The notes below the pieces were generated by a model. It saw only the letters and a list, made by a program, of their open reading frames with translations, made no database searches and was not told the origin of the DNA. This document shows, piece by piece, positions 16,845 through 26,430 of a DNA stretch of 64,000 nt. The stretch covers positions 62,001 through 126,000 of the forward strand of contig JASGJW010000001.1 of the NCBI GenBank assembly GCA_047601145.1, in the 5' to 3' direction. Each line of letters starts with the position of its first letter. Position 1 is the stretch's first letter. The stretch is from UBA7672 sp047601145. GTDB taxonomy: Bacteria > Pseudomonadota > Alphaproteobacteria > Caulobacterales > Hyphomonadaceae. Position numbers and translations under genes: made by a program.

Positions 16845-18728
16845 TCACCCACCGAGGGAATGGACGTCCGAGGACTGAGCGATCTTTTTGATCAATCCGG
16901 CATGCGCAAGTCCAGCCTCGGTGGTGGGATCGAATGCTGGAGAACCATAAGGATCACTCCCAACAACCTCGCGCCAGCGTTCGAGGAAATATCGCGTTTC
17001 CGATGCCAGCCTGGTCCGCTTTGAAACCGTCCGATCATCCATGCCGCGTGATCGCCCTTCGTGATGCGTTAGCACCGCATCCCCTCGATATATATTGCGA
17101 AAGCCGAGCTCACGGACGCGAAGGCAGAAGTCGATATCGTTAAGCGCGACCGCAAGGGCTTCATCAAAGCCGCCGGCCTTTCGATAGAGTTCAGTGCGAA
17201 CGGCCAGGCATGCGCCGGTCACCGCCAGCCGCGAACCCGGATAGACTATGTAGGGATTTTGCTGCGCCTCAACTGGCGTCGTCCCTTTCCACATGTGACC
17301 TGCGATCCCGCCAACCCCGAGGATGACGCCTGCGTGCTGAACGGATCCGTCAGGGTAAAGCAGTCGCGCGCCGACGGCGCCGACATCAGGCTCCAGCGCG
17401 CTCGACACCATGCGGTGCAACCATGTCGGCTCGATCGCCTCCACATCGTCGTTGAGCAACAACAACACCTCGCCTGTTGCTGCTGCCGCCCCGGCATTGA
17501 CAAGACGAGAGAAGTTGAACGCCCCCAGATCCTGGATGCATTTCACCGACGCTCTTTGCGAAAACGACGCGGCCATCGGGACAAACGCCGGATCAGAGCA
17601 GCCATTGTCGACAATGATGATCTCGATGTTCCTGTAGGCTGTTCTTTCGGTAAGCGCGGTCAGGTTTTTCCTGAGCAGCTCAACCTGAAACTTGGTCGGG
17701 ATGATAACCGAGACACGCACTTCCTCGCGCAGCTCCGGCGCCGGCGGCGGCGGGAGCGGTTTCATGTGCGCCCTGGGGCGTCGGGCCAAAGGAAGGGAGA
17801 TACGAGATATCGCGCCGGATCCGTGTGTCGCTGCGATTTTCGTTAGATTGTCCCAGGCCCCTGCGCCCGTCTCGCCCCGGATGAAAACGGGGCCGTCAAT
17901 GTAGGGGCACGACTGCGCTAGCACGCTGTCCCATTCCGGACGTGGGGTCACCCTGTCCAGCTCCAGTAGGTCTGCGAAAACAGCACGGATCTCCGGCCGC
18001 AGGTCAAACTCTGCACGAACGATTTCGAATGCCTGCGGATCGAGAACGTCGCCTTCGCGAAAAACGGCAGTCACGGCATCGCGCGTCGTCGCAGTCCATG
18101 CGCTCGTTAGCGACGCGCTCGGCGACTGCGCATCCTCCACGACAAGAGGCGGGCTGCTGGGCGGCTTTGGCGCCGTTCGTACACCCAGCGCCTGCCGTGC
18201 CAGGAACCGCCTCGCGAGCTGGGTCAGGATGGAGAGCGCATTGGGTCGCGACAGCACGCGAAACGCCCCGACAATGACCAGCGCGGCCCCTTCAAACATG
18301 GAAAGCCGCCGCAGCGCCAAAGTTTCAAACTGCTGATGCCGGGGCCAGATCGCCAGGAGAACTGACAGATCGTAACTCTCGGTCGAACGCAAATAGATGC
18401 GAGCACCCTCCCCCGACCCGACGACGATCAGGGGATCGGCGCTCGAACGCAAGCGAAGCTCGACCTCGGAAGGATAAAAGGCGCCCTTTGCATCCAGCCT
18501 CCACCAGCCCGACTTGAACCGATGGCTTCCGTAGGAAGCAATTGCCCAAGGCCTTCCTGCCTCGAACCGACCATCCTGGCGCTGCAAACTGCTATCGGAT
18601 GCAAATTCCGCGGTCAGGAAATCGAACCTGGATTTGGCTGCTGCGCTCCCTGTCTTGTTGTCGAGCCTAGCCAGGTGACGCTCTCCGCTTCCAGCGGCCG
18701 ACAATGTGTCGTGCAACGCGGCGCGCAT
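16845..18728 (-). CDS. Large GT2 glycosyltransferase with unassigned N-terminal region
   Basis: Up to 627 residues. The C-terminal half is a clear GT2 domain: VRVSVIIPTKFQVELLRKNL, IIIVDNGCSD, LLLLNDDVEAI (metal site) and VALNDIDFCLRVRELG. The first 300 residues match no domain I recognise; they contain a hydrophobic run near 145-165 (LRRLSMFEGAALVIVGAFRV). The frame starts at an ATG 62 bases inside the upstream GT2 gene, an unusually long same-strand overlap, so the true start may be further in. It is the last gene of the long leftward sugar-nucleotide region, tail-to-tail with the AGE gene. Confidence 0.85.
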   Translation of the reverse strand: MRAALHDTLSAAGSGERHLARLDNKTGSAAAKSRFDFLTAEFASDSSLQRQDGRFEAGRPWAIASYGSHRFKSGWWRLDAKGAFYPSEVELRLRSSADPLIVVGSGEGARIYLRSTESYDLSVLLAIWPRHQQFETLALRRLSMFEGAALVIVGAFRVLSRPNALSILTQLARRFLARQALGVRTAPKPPSSPPLVVEDAQSPSASLTSAWTATTRDAVTAVFREGDVLDPQAFEIVRAEFDLRPEIRAVFADLLELDRVTPRPEWDSVLAQSCPYIDGPVFIRGETGAGAWDNLTKIAATHGSGAISRISLPLARRPRAHMKPLPPPPAPELREEVRVSVIIPTKFQVELLRKNLTALTERTAYRNIEIIIVDNGCSDPAFVPMAASFSQRASVKCIQDLGAFNFSRLVNAGAAAATGEVLLLLNDDVEAIEPTWLHRMVSSALEPDVGAVGARLLYPDGSVQHAGVILGVGGIAGHMWKGTTPVEAQQNPYIVYPGSRLAVTGACLAVRTELYRKAGGFDEALAVALNDIDFCLRVRELGFRNIYRGDAVLTHHEGRSRGMDDRTVSKRTRLASETRYFLERWREVVGSDPYGSPAFDPTTEAGLAHAGLIKKIAQSSDVHSLGG

Positions 18729-19599
18729 TTTTCAGGGAGGAAGACGGATATCGCAGCGCATCCTTAAGCAACAGATGAAGGACGCTCGAATAACTGCCCC
18801 GACTTACCTGCCGATCAATCAGCGCAACAGTTTCACCTTTTCTCCATGCTGAGATCACCACGCGCTCATCTTCCGGCAGCAAGGGCGAGCGTAACCACTC
18901 GCTGGCCATCAGCCGGTGGTCACCAAGAAAGTCACGCACGACCTGCTCATCTTCAGACAGGGTGGCTGACCCGGCATGCCTGCGGTAGTTATAGACAGCA
19001 GCAGACGCGACGTTTGCGTGGAGGCCCTGAAGCCGGCAACGCACGAGAAAGTCCCGATCGGCGCCATAGCGATACGCAGGAAGAAAGCCGCCGACCGCAT
19101 CCCAGGTTCGTCTGCGGAATGCATAGGCCGCCATGTAGGGCGTGCCAAGAAGTCTGGACCAGTCCAGCGCCTTGCCCTCGACTGGAAGGATTGTGTTCTC
19201 GAGAACAGGCAAGCCGCCCTCATCAAGCCACTGCTTGGCAACGCCACAGACCAGATCCGCTTTCGGGTCGGCCGCAAAAGTTGTAGCGAAGCTTTCGAGC
19301 GTGGCATGATCGAGCCAGTCGTCCGACATCAGGAGGCAAATGATGTCTCCATCCGACATGGCGACGCCGCGATTTACGGCTTCGGTCGCGCTGCGATCAG
19401 CTTGAACATGCAGAATGTCTGCCTCTGTCAACGAGCGCCGCGCAATCTCGAGCGTTGCGTCGGCAGATCCTCCATCGATCAGCACGAGCTGGCGATTGCG
19501 CCACGTTTGATTGACGACACTCGAAAGCGCTGTGCCGACAAACGCGGCGGCGTTTTTTGTCGGCATGACAATGCTTATCTTCAAAGGCTTGGCAGCCAT
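18667..19599 (-). CDS. Family 2 glycosyltransferase
   Basis: 310-residue GT2 enzyme. ISIVMPTKNAAAFVGTALSS is the first strand, LVLIDGGSADAT the donor-site segment, and LLMSDDWLDHATL carries the metal-binding SDD. YRYGADRDFLVRCRLQG corresponds to the catalytic ED region, here as ADRD. This WcaA-like pattern is typical of capsule and exopolysaccharide enzymes. It begins at ATG, 41 bases after the heptose fusion gene. Its 3' end overlaps the next GT2 gene if that gene's longest start is used. The sugar donor is unknown. Confidence 0.9.
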   Translation of the reverse strand: MAAKPLKISIVMPTKNAAAFVGTALSSVVNQTWRNRQLVLIDGGSADATLEIARRSLTEADILHVQADRSATEAVNRGVAMSDGDIICLLMSDDWLDHATLESFATTFAADPKADLVCGVAKQWLDEGGLPVLENTILPVEGKALDWSRLLGTPYMAAYAFRRRTWDAVGGFLPAYRYGADRDFLVRCRLQGLHANVASAAVYNYRRHAGSATLSEDEQVVRDFLGDHRLMASEWLRSPLLPEDERVVISAWRKGETVALIDRQVSRGSYSSVLHLLLKDALRYPSSSLKNARRVARHIVGRWKRRASPG

Positions 19600-19640
19600 G
19601 CGTGGTCCTGAGTTACTGCCTTGAGCCTGCCAGCCGACAT

Positions 19641-20873
19641 CTAGCCCGCAAGTTGTCGCTGCATAAGCTCGTCGAGATCGCCGCCTTCAAACAATATTCC
19701 CGGCAAGCCCGCTGCGGCTGCAGCCTCCAGGTCCGTTGATCTGTCGCCGATGAGGAAGCTTTTCGTGACGTCAATCGGCCAGTCTTTTTTTGCGCGAAGG
19801 ATCATCCCGGGGTTCGGCTTTCGGTCCGGATGATCGGGATGACAGTACTGCTCCAGAACCCCCTCCGGGTGGAAGGGACAATAGTAGTACGCGTCAATAT
19901 GCGCTCCAACGTCCGCCAATTGTACCGATATCTCACGGTGGAAGGCGGCAATATCGGCCTCGCTATAGAGGCCCCGCGCCACGCCAGCCTGGTTGCTGAC
20001 GACTATCACGTAATATCCCGAATCATTAAGGCGCCGGATGGCTTTGGCCGCACCGGTCACGAACCGCAAATCCTCCGCCCTGAACGTATATCCCGCGTCC
20101 ACATTGATGACGCCGTCACGATCGAGGAAAGCGCAAGGACGAACCTTCCTGCCAGGTATCTCCAGGCGCGCCTGCGCCAGGGTGTCCGGCAGGCCGATGT
20201 CCAGAAAGTAACCGTCGAAGGCGCGGCCCTCGAGGCGCCCTTCGCTGGCCAGACGCGGAAAGACATCTGCCTCAATTGAACATGCGCCCGGGATATGAGC
20301 GAGGATATCTCGCGAAAGAAGATAGACCCCGCCATTGATCAGGGCGGGTCCCTTGAGGGAGGGATCCTTTTCCCGAAACTTCGTGATCCGACCATTGTCG
20401 ACCTCGACAGCTCCATAGCGAGCCGGATCAGCGACGTCGCGCAGGGCGAGCCGCCCAATCATTCCAAGGGGGCGGTCGGCTGCAAGCGCCCTGAAGTTGA
20501 ATTCAAACAGTGAATTGCCGTTTGCCATCAGGAACCATGGGTCGAGGATCCCTTCGGCAAATTTGAGCGCGCCGCCTGTACCCTGAGGCTCGAGCTCGCG
20601 AACGACCCTGACAGCGGCATCAAGAACGCGCCGGTTCTGATAAGCCGCCTCAACCTGTTCGCCGAGATGTCCGGCAAGGAGGACAATGTCGTTAAAGCCA
20701 TGACGCGCGAGTTCGAACAGGAGCGTATCGAGAAAGCGGAGGTTGGGCGCAATCTCCAGCAACGGCTTGGGAACATTCTGGGTAAGCGAGCCCAGTCTTG
20801 TTCCCTTGCCGCCGACGAGAACTACGGCCTGCGTGACGGGCGATATCGGCATATCAGCGGCCGATGCTGGCAT
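19641..20873 (-). CDS. Bifunctional heptose-1-P guanylyltransferase (HddC) - heptose bisphosphate phosphatase (GmhB)
   Basis: 410 residues in two enzymes. Residues 15-240 form a nucleotidyltransferase: VVLVGGKGTRLGSLTQNVPK, FREKDPSLKGPALINGGVY and SIEADVFPRL match HddC. Residues 245-405 form a GmhB-type HAD phosphatase: FLDRDGVINVDAGY (Asp251, Asp253), VVSNQAGVARG, and a cysteine/histidine zinc loop around C332, H335, C344 and H345/H348 followed by RKPNPGM and IGDRSTDLEAA. Together they would convert heptose-1,7-bisphosphate to the 1-phosphate and then to GDP-heptose in the cytoplasm. The start overlaps the ugd stop by 20 bases. The HddA kinase of the same pathway is at 25177. Confidence 0.9.
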   Translation of the reverse strand: MPASAADMPISPVTQAVVLVGGKGTRLGSLTQNVPKPLLEIAPNLRFLDTLLFELARHGFNDIVLLAGHLGEQVEAAYQNRRVLDAAVRVVRELEPQGTGGALKFAEGILDPWFLMANGNSLFEFNFRALAADRPLGMIGRLALRDVADPARYGAVEVDNGRITKFREKDPSLKGPALINGGVYLLSRDILAHIPGACSIEADVFPRLASEGRLEGRAFDGYFLDIGLPDTLAQARLEIPGRKVRPCAFLDRDGVINVDAGYTFRAEDLRFVTGAAKAIRRLNDSGYYVIVVSNQAGVARGLYSEADIAAFHREISVQLADVGAHIDAYYYCPFHPEGVLEQYCHPDHPDRKPNPGMILRAKKDWPIDVTKSFLIGDRSTDLEAAAAAGLPGILFEGGDLDELMQRQLAG

Positions 20874-22155
20874 AGGTGAAGCCGCGGCGCTGCATGTCAG
20901 CCGGCTGGTAGACGTTGCGCAGGTCGACCACGACGGGCGATTTCAGCAGTTTCCTGACCCGGTCGAAATCGAGCGCGCGGAACTGGTCCCACTCCGTGAT
21001 CAGCACCATGGCGTCGGCGCCATCGAGCGCATGATAGGGGCCGTCACAGAAGTCGACCTCGCTCAGCATCTTGCCGGCCTCGTGCATGCTCTCGGGATCA
21101 TACGCCTTGATGCGCGCGCCTGCCGCCTGAAGCGCCGGGATGATGTCGAGGGAGGGCGCATCGCGCATGTCGTCCGTGTTGGGCTTGAAGGCGAGGCCAA
21201 GCACGCCGATCGTCTTGCCCTTCACGCTGCCGCCAAGCGCCTTGACGACCCGGTCCGCCATCGCCTTCTTGCGCGCGGCGTTCACTTCCACGACCGTGTC
21301 GACGATGCGAACCGGCGAGCCGGCGTCGTTGGCCGTCTTGGTGAGGGCGAGCGTGTCCTTCGGGAAGCACGAGCCGCCATAGCCAGGGCCCGCATGCAGG
21401 AACTTCTTGCCGATACGGTTGTCGAGGCCGATGCCTTTGGAGACGTCCTGCACGTTCGCGCCGACTTTCTCGCAGAGGTCCGCCATCTCGTTGATGAAGG
21501 TGATCTTCACGGCAAGGAAGGCGTTGGCGGCGTACTTGATCAGTTCGGACGTCCGGCGCTCGGTGAAGAGCATCGGCGTCTCGTTGATGAAGAGCGGGCG
21601 ATAGAGCTCGCGCATGCGCTCGCGGGCTTCTTCATTGTCGGTGCCGACGACGACGCGGTCGGGCCGCTTGAAGTCCGAGATGGCGGCGCCTTCGCGCAGG
21701 AATTCCGGGTTGGAGACGACCGCGAACTTCGCGTTCGGGTTGGTTTTGCGAATGATCTCCTCGACCTCATCGCCCGTGCCGACCGGAACGGTCGACTTGG
21801 TGACGACGACGGTGAAGCCGTCCATGTGCTCGGCAATCTCTTTTGCGGCGGCATAGACATAGGACAGGTCGGCATGACCATCGCCACGGCGCGAGGGCGT
21901 GCCGACGGCGATGAACACGGCGTCGGCGGACTTGATCGCCTCACGCGCATCCAGCGAGAAGAACAGGCGGCCTTCCTTGACGTTGGAGGCGACCAGTTCG
22001 GCAAGGCCCGGCTCGAAGATCGGCATCACGCCCTTTTCCAGGCGCTCGATCTTGCCCGCGTCCTTGTCCACGCAGGTGACCGTATGGCCGAAATCCGCAA
22101 AGCAGGCTCCGGACACCAGGCCGACATAGCCAGCCCCGATCATCGTTACGCGCAT
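20854..22155 (-). CDS. ugd: UDP-glucose 6-dehydrogenase
   Basis: 433 residues; oxidises UDP-glucose to UDP-glucuronate with two NAD. MRVTMIGAGYVGLVSGACFA is the NAD-binding N-terminus, AVGTPSRRGDGHADLSYV the family segment, and GPGYGGSCFPKDT contains the catalytic cysteine. KGKTIGVLGLAFKPNTDDMR opens the C-terminal UDP-binding domain. The ATG at 22155 begins the Rossmann strand; the frame is open 7 codons further upstream but that addition is not family-like. It overlaps the HddC-GmhB gene by 20 bases. The product would provide an acidic sugar for the glycan. Confidence 0.94.
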   Translation of the reverse strand: MRVTMIGAGYVGLVSGACFADFGHTVTCVDKDAGKIERLEKGVMPIFEPGLAELVASNVKEGRLFFSLDAREAIKSADAVFIAVGTPSRRGDGHADLSYVYAAAKEIAEHMDGFTVVVTKSTVPVGTGDEVEEIIRKTNPNAKFAVVSNPEFLREGAAISDFKRPDRVVVGTDNEEARERMRELYRPLFINETPMLFTERRTSELIKYAANAFLAVKITFINEMADLCEKVGANVQDVSKGIGLDNRIGKKFLHAGPGYGGSCFPKDTLALTKTANDAGSPVRIVDTVVEVNAARKKAMADRVVKALGGSVKGKTIGVLGLAFKPNTDDMRDAPSLDIIPALQAAGARIKAYDPESMHEAGKMLSEVDFCDGPYHALDGADAMVLITEWDQFRALDFDRVRKLLKSPVVVDLRNVYQPADMQRRGFTYASIGR

Positions 22156-22232
22156 AAATCCGAACTCCGAAAGCAATACCGCCGGGGCATACGGGGTCGC
22201 CCGGCTAGTCGCGCGCTTATTGCCCGTTCCGG

Positions 22233-24842
22233 CTAGCTCACCGCAATGCGGTAAACACTCGCTCCGGACTTAAAATACATCCAGCCCGTCGTCATGAACA
22301 ACGGCGAAGCGATGGTTTCGACCCTGGGCGTCAGTGCGCCCGTGGTCGCGTTCCAGGTCAAGCTCTGGTTGTCCTTGCAAAAGGCGAACAGGCCCGCTGC
22401 CAGCCTCTGGGGCGAAGAGGGACAAGGCGTCGTCGACTGCGTAAGTATGGGCTGCGACTGGGAAATGGTGACCGTTCTTCCGTTCACGGTCCAAACCAGC
22501 GCGGCATTCTCGAAGTCTATAAGAGAGGGAACGCCAAAACCGGCATCGAGCGTGCTGGGCGTCCCGCCGGCCACCGGCACGATGAAAAGTGTTCCGCTGC
22601 GCGAGTTAAAAGCGCTGACACTGTAGGCGATATTCGTTCCGTCCGTGCTGAGGCCGATGGATCCACTTAGCGTCTGGAAGCTGGTAACGAGCGTTTCTCC
22701 CAAGGCAGGCGACCAGGACGTCAGGCATTGAACGCCAGACGAGCAATTTGGCAGACCGCCTGTACCGATGCTCACAATGACGGGGCTGCCGCCCGCAGCA
22801 ATTCCAAGATTTGAGACGGTCGCGCTGTGACCAGGCGAATAGGTGCTGAAGACACCCGTCGAAATATTGTAAAGCGTGAACGGAAACTTGTCGCCCGAGA
22901 AGCGCGAGACCGGACGCCAGATGAGATAATTACCGCGCAGGCGCACCTGTTGCCGGTAGACGGAAATACTCGCCGAAGGCTGGTTTGGATCAAGATTTGA
23001 CAGGACGCCAATCGCGCCCGTGGTCGTTGACCAACGGTAGATGCAGTAATCCGTGGCCTTGCAAATGGAATCAGCGCCTTGGGCGACACCGTAGACCCAG
23101 TTGGCCGACAGGTTCATGTCGGTGGGGATTGTCGTTCCTGTAGCGGCCAGATCCACCGTAACGCCAGTCTGTGCGTTCCTGACGTGATCCCGATTGTCCG
23201 GGGTACGATAAAGCACGAGATCGCCGCTCACGCCGAGAATAGTGGCATCCTCGTCAGTGGCGAAAACCAGCGTCGGGGCGGGAAGAGATCCGCTAGTCAC
23301 CACAACGGGCCGCTGCAGCGTGGCAGTCTTTCCATTCACGTCTTTTGCGACGATCGTCAGCGTGTAGTCGCCGGGTATGAAACCGGGAGGATTGCCGACC
23401 ATAGGGTCAGGCACTGTCGCCAGCGTGACATTCGTTGAGAAGCTAGCGGCAGTCGTTGTGTAGACCGTCTTGTTTCCAAGCGAGGCCGTTACCGTCACGG
23501 GCTGGCCGGTATCCGTCGTCGTTGACCCCACCAACTGCAAAGTGGGGCCGATGAGCGCCCCCTTCACCGGCGTCGTCAACGCCACGGTCGGACCGTTCGC
23601 GACAGAGAAGGTATAAAGCGCGGTTCTCTGTGCACCCCCTGTGTCCGTCGCCACGATTGAAGCGGTGTGGTCGCCGCTCCCGAGCGTGATCGTGTTGTAG
23701 CTGAACTGGTAGCGGCTGAAGCCCAATGGACACGATGCTGCAGGACCGCATCCGTTCGGGGCGTTCAGCGTTTGCGCAGCCCCGCCGTCAACTGTTGCTC
23801 GAACGCTGGCGATCCCTACAGGCGCAGTCGCGGTGACCTCTATCCGAATTGTCGAGGTCGCTGTGAGATAGCTCGTAACGGAAAGGGCAAGTGTCGGGTT
23901 CGACGTTGTAACCGTACGTTTGAGGTCAACTGCCACATCCCCTATGGGGTTCAGATGCGCCAGCAACACGTGACTTCCGTCAGGCACGGTCGTCGTGTCC
24001 CAGTTCAGGGTGTTGGCGTTGCCAATGATTGATCCATCGACGCTCCAGGTCACGCCAAGCGAGCCGATGGGCGACGTCACACTCAAGACCGCTGTTCCGG
24101 CAATAGGCTCCTGCTTGTCGATGACGATCTGGACCCCAGGAGGAACGCTTGCGTTGAGCGCCGACAATCCGCTCGGGCTGAGGATCGGAATTTCCCTGCC
24201 AGCGGAAAGCGCGACCACGCGATAAACTGCAGCGACTCCGTAGGAGCGCGCCCACAGCATCGGGTTGTTTCCGCCGCCAATGCCGGCGATGGTCTCGACG
24301 CTTGACCAACCGCCATCGGCGGTCTGGGTTTCGATGCGATATGCCGAACCGGCCGGAAAAGAATCGCGCCATTGCAGCCGTAGCTGGGACACGGACAGAT
24401 CAATCGTCGCGGTCAACTGGGCCGCACCCGCAGCCGTCATGTCGCCGGCATTGCCCGCCGCCGTTACCGTTGTTGTTGCACTTGCCGAGAGCACACCGTC
24501 CGAAACCGTAAGCGATAGGAGATAGGCGCCATCCAGATCTGCCCGGAAGGTTGGCTTAGCTGCCGTAGAACCTGAGAGCGTCGCCAGACTTCCTGTGGGC
24601 TTCGACGTCATCGTCCATGCATACGTCAAGGCGGTCCCATCCGGGTCCGAGCTTGCCGAACCGTCAAGCGTGACGAGCGAACCCGTCACAGCTGCCTGGG
24701 CTGCTCCGGCAACAGCAGTCGGCGCGCGGTTGACGTTGCCCCCGCCCCCGCCCCCGCCTCCTGAACTTCCTCCCCCGCCGCAGGCCGCAAGACACACTTG
24801 TGCCAAGCCTAGAACAGCGATTGTCAGGACCTTGAGGTTCAT
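22233..24842 (-). CDS. Large secreted lipoprotein with PKD/Ig-like domains and propeller-like C-terminus
   Basis: 869 residues from the ATG at 24842, which has GGAGG about 8 bases upstream. The signal peptide MNLKVLTIAVLGLAQVCLAA ends in a lipobox with Cys21, followed by a glycine-serine linker encoded partly by a CCCCCG repeat. Next come a PKD-type domain (about 35-130, with DGSASSDPDGTALTYAW), a fibronectin-like segment (QLRLQWRDSFPAGSAYRIE), and three or four Ig-like domains. The last 300 residues contain repeated short strands that suggest a beta-propeller. It is probably exported and anchored in the outer membrane. No enzyme motif is seen. It lies between ugd and hddA, in the same direction, without a recognisable pathway role. 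Confidence 0.82.
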   Translation of the reverse strand: MNLKVLTIAVLGLAQVCLAACGGGGSSGGGGGGGGNVNRAPTAVAGAAQAAVTGSLVTLDGSASSDPDGTALTYAWTMTSKPTGSLATLSGSTAAKPTFRADLDGAYLLSLTVSDGVLSASATTTVTAAGNAGDMTAAGAAQLTATIDLSVSQLRLQWRDSFPAGSAYRIETQTADGGWSSVETIAGIGGGNNPMLWARSYGVAAVYRVVALSAGREIPILSPSGLSALNASVPPGVQIVIDKQEPIAGTAVLSVTSPIGSLGVTWSVDGSIIGNANTLNWDTTTVPDGSHVLLAHLNPIGDVAVDLKRTVTTSNPTLALSVTSYLTATSTIRIEVTATAPVGIASVRATVDGGAAQTLNAPNGCGPAASCPLGFSRYQFSYNTITLGSGDHTASIVATDTGGAQRTALYTFSVANGPTVALTTPVKGALIGPTLQLVGSTTTDTGQPVTVTASLGNKTVYTTTAASFSTNVTLATVPDPMVGNPPGFIPGDYTLTIVAKDVNGKTATLQRPVVVTSGSLPAPTLVFATDEDATILGVSGDLVLYRTPDNRDHVRNAQTGVTVDLAATGTTIPTDMNLSANWVYGVAQGADSICKATDYCIYRWSTTTGAIGVLSNLDPNQPSASISVYRQQVRLRGNYLIWRPVSRFSGDKFPFTLYNISTGVFSTYSPGHSATVSNLGIAAGGSPVIVSIGTGGLPNCSSGVQCLTSWSPALGETLVTSFQTLSGSIGLSTDGTNIAYSVSAFNSRSGTLFIVPVAGGTPSTLDAGFGVPSLIDFENAALVWTVNGRTVTISQSQPILTQSTTPCPSSPQRLAAGLFAFCKDNQSLTWNATTGALTPRVETIASPLFMTTGWMYFKSGASVYRIAVS

Positions 24843-25176
24843 GATCTTGCCTCCACCCATCGGCATCACCAGCCTAGTGGACAACCTTGCGCAATTCCAT
24901 GCTGGCGCACCAATTCGTGAAGGTGGGGCCGGGCCTCCACACAGATCGGCGACAGATGGTCCGACACGCACTCCAGCTGCCGCTGACTTGGACGAAACTT
25001 GCAAAGGAAGGCGAGGTCGCTCAAATGCGATTGCGCTCCAGCGAAGCCAGAAGCCAACCAAGTGTCGATACGGCATTGTCGTTCAGCAATATGACGCTCG
25101 GCGTTGCGTCGTCGCTTGCGCGCCGCGGGGCCAAACGCGACCACGGAACAATGGATCGCTGACTTTCCTGACCGTC
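24843..25176. other. Intergenic region upstream of the large lipoprotein
   Basis: 334 bases between the stop of the heptose kinase gene and the start of the lipoprotein gene, both leftward. The lipoprotein frame stays open here, but the translated residues look random and precede a perfect lipoprotein signal peptide, so I treat it as non-coding. It holds the GGAGG ribosome site of the lipoprotein gene and presumably its promoter. No convincing hairpin terminator was seen. Confidence 0.5.
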
Positions 25177-26217
25177 TCAGGCAACCACGGAAAGGGTCGA
25201 CTGTGTTCCTCGCTCGGGCGATGCATCGCTTGCATCGAGCAGCAGTGATGACCCTTGCTCGTCAAATCCAAACGGGACGTAGACAAGGCGGTTCAGGGCT
25301 TCACGGATCATGCGATGACGTTCAGGTCGCGCGAAGACCAGGAAGAAACCTGCGCCTCCGGCGCCCAGGAGTTTTCCTCCGATCGCACCTGCGCCTCTTG
25401 CGGTTGCATAGATGTCGTCAATCGTCGAGTTGGAAATTTTGCCGCCGAGTTGGCGCTTCATGCGCCATGTCTCGTCCAGCATCGTTCCAAACTGATCGAT
25501 GTCGCCATTCCCCGTCAGAAGTTCGCGCGCCTCGAAGACCATCGCGTGCATACGCTTCAGCTGAGCGTTCCGCTTCGAAAGATCTGAGACAAACGATCCA
25601 GCTACAGATGACGCAGAGCGGCTTGCCCCCGAATAGAAAAGCATGAGGCGGCTGCGGAAGAGCTCCTTTCGCTCAGGGGAGAGCGTGATGGGTTCGACAT
25701 CGATTTGTCCCGAACCCTGGCGGAAGTGGATCACATTGAGCCCGCCCATCGCGGTTGCGACCTGATCCTGCGATCCGACGTTATCGCCAATCCGGGACTG
25801 TTCGAGTTCGATGGCCAGCTGGAAAAGTTGCTCGCGGCTTACCTGTTCGCCCTTGAGGGCCTTGAGCGCGAGAATGAGGCCGTTGGCGAATGCTGACGAT
25901 GACCCCATCCCGGAACGCGCAGGCAGGTCGCCCTGATGGTGAAGTTCAACGCCCTGGCTGTCATCCATGTCCATCATGCGCAGACCCTCGCGGACGGCGG
26001 GGTGCAGAATCTCGGAAATCGAACTCACGGGCTCGATGTGAGACCAGACAATGCGGAACGAATTCGGAAAGAACGGCGGGAAGCGACGCAGCGTGATGTA
26101 GCAGTACTTGTCGATCGCGGTCGACAAGACCGCCCCGCCCTCTTCTTTGTACCAGGTTGGATAATCCGTCCCGCCGCCAAAGAACGAAACCCGGAACGGC
26201 GTACGCGTAATGATCAT
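25177..26217 (-). CDS. hddA: D-glycero-D-manno-heptose 7-phosphate kinase (GHMP family)
   Basis: 346 residues. MIITRTPFRVSFFGGGTDYP is the hallmark N-terminus of HddA-type GHMP kinases, and DLPARSGMGSSSAFANGLIL is the ATP-binding P-x3-GxGSSA loop. GDNVGSQDQVATAMGG and GAIGGKLLGAGGAGFFLVF (motif 3) follow. The enzyme phosphorylates heptose-7-P at C1 to give the 1,7-bisphosphate, the substrate for the GmhB domain at 19641. It starts at ATG, 213 bases downstream of the transketolase C-half gene. Some homologues of this subfamily act on other sugars, but the neighbouring HddC-GmhB gene supports the heptose assignment. Confidence 0.9.
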   Translation of the reverse strand: MIITRTPFRVSFFGGGTDYPTWYKEEGGAVLSTAIDKYCYITLRRFPPFFPNSFRIVWSHIEPVSSISEILHPAVREGLRMMDMDDSQGVELHHQGDLPARSGMGSSSAFANGLILALKALKGEQVSREQLFQLAIELEQSRIGDNVGSQDQVATAMGGLNVIHFRQGSGQIDVEPITLSPERKELFRSRLMLFYSGASRSASSVAGSFVSDLSKRNAQLKRMHAMVFEARELLTGNGDIDQFGTMLDETWRMKRQLGGKISNSTIDDIYATARGAGAIGGKLLGAGGAGFFLVFARPERHRMIREALNRLVYVPFGFDEQGSSLLLDASDASPERGTQSTLSVVA

Positions 26218-26430
26218 GTCCCACCTATCGTCCGGACGGCAGTCTAGTGCCTGGGTTCTTCCCGCACCAAGCCGAGATTTGCAGGAGCTTCAACCTCGGG
26301 CCGCAGCACCGTTTCGTTTCAGCACCAAGTTCCGCGGTCCAACGCCTGCGCGCGACCACAGATCAGCAAAACCGGGGACACCGCAACCCCGGCGTTCCGC
26401 TTAACCCTTGGGTAAACCCAGAGGCCGGTG

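Noticed and set aside
24735..24780. CCCCCG repeat as a phase-variation tract
   Set aside because: The unit is six bases, so copy changes would keep the reading frame; it simply encodes a glycine linker.
24843..25076. N-terminal extension of the large lipoprotein by 78 codons
   Set aside because: A perfect signal peptide with lipobox and a strong ribosome site begin at 24842; the extension looks like random sequence.
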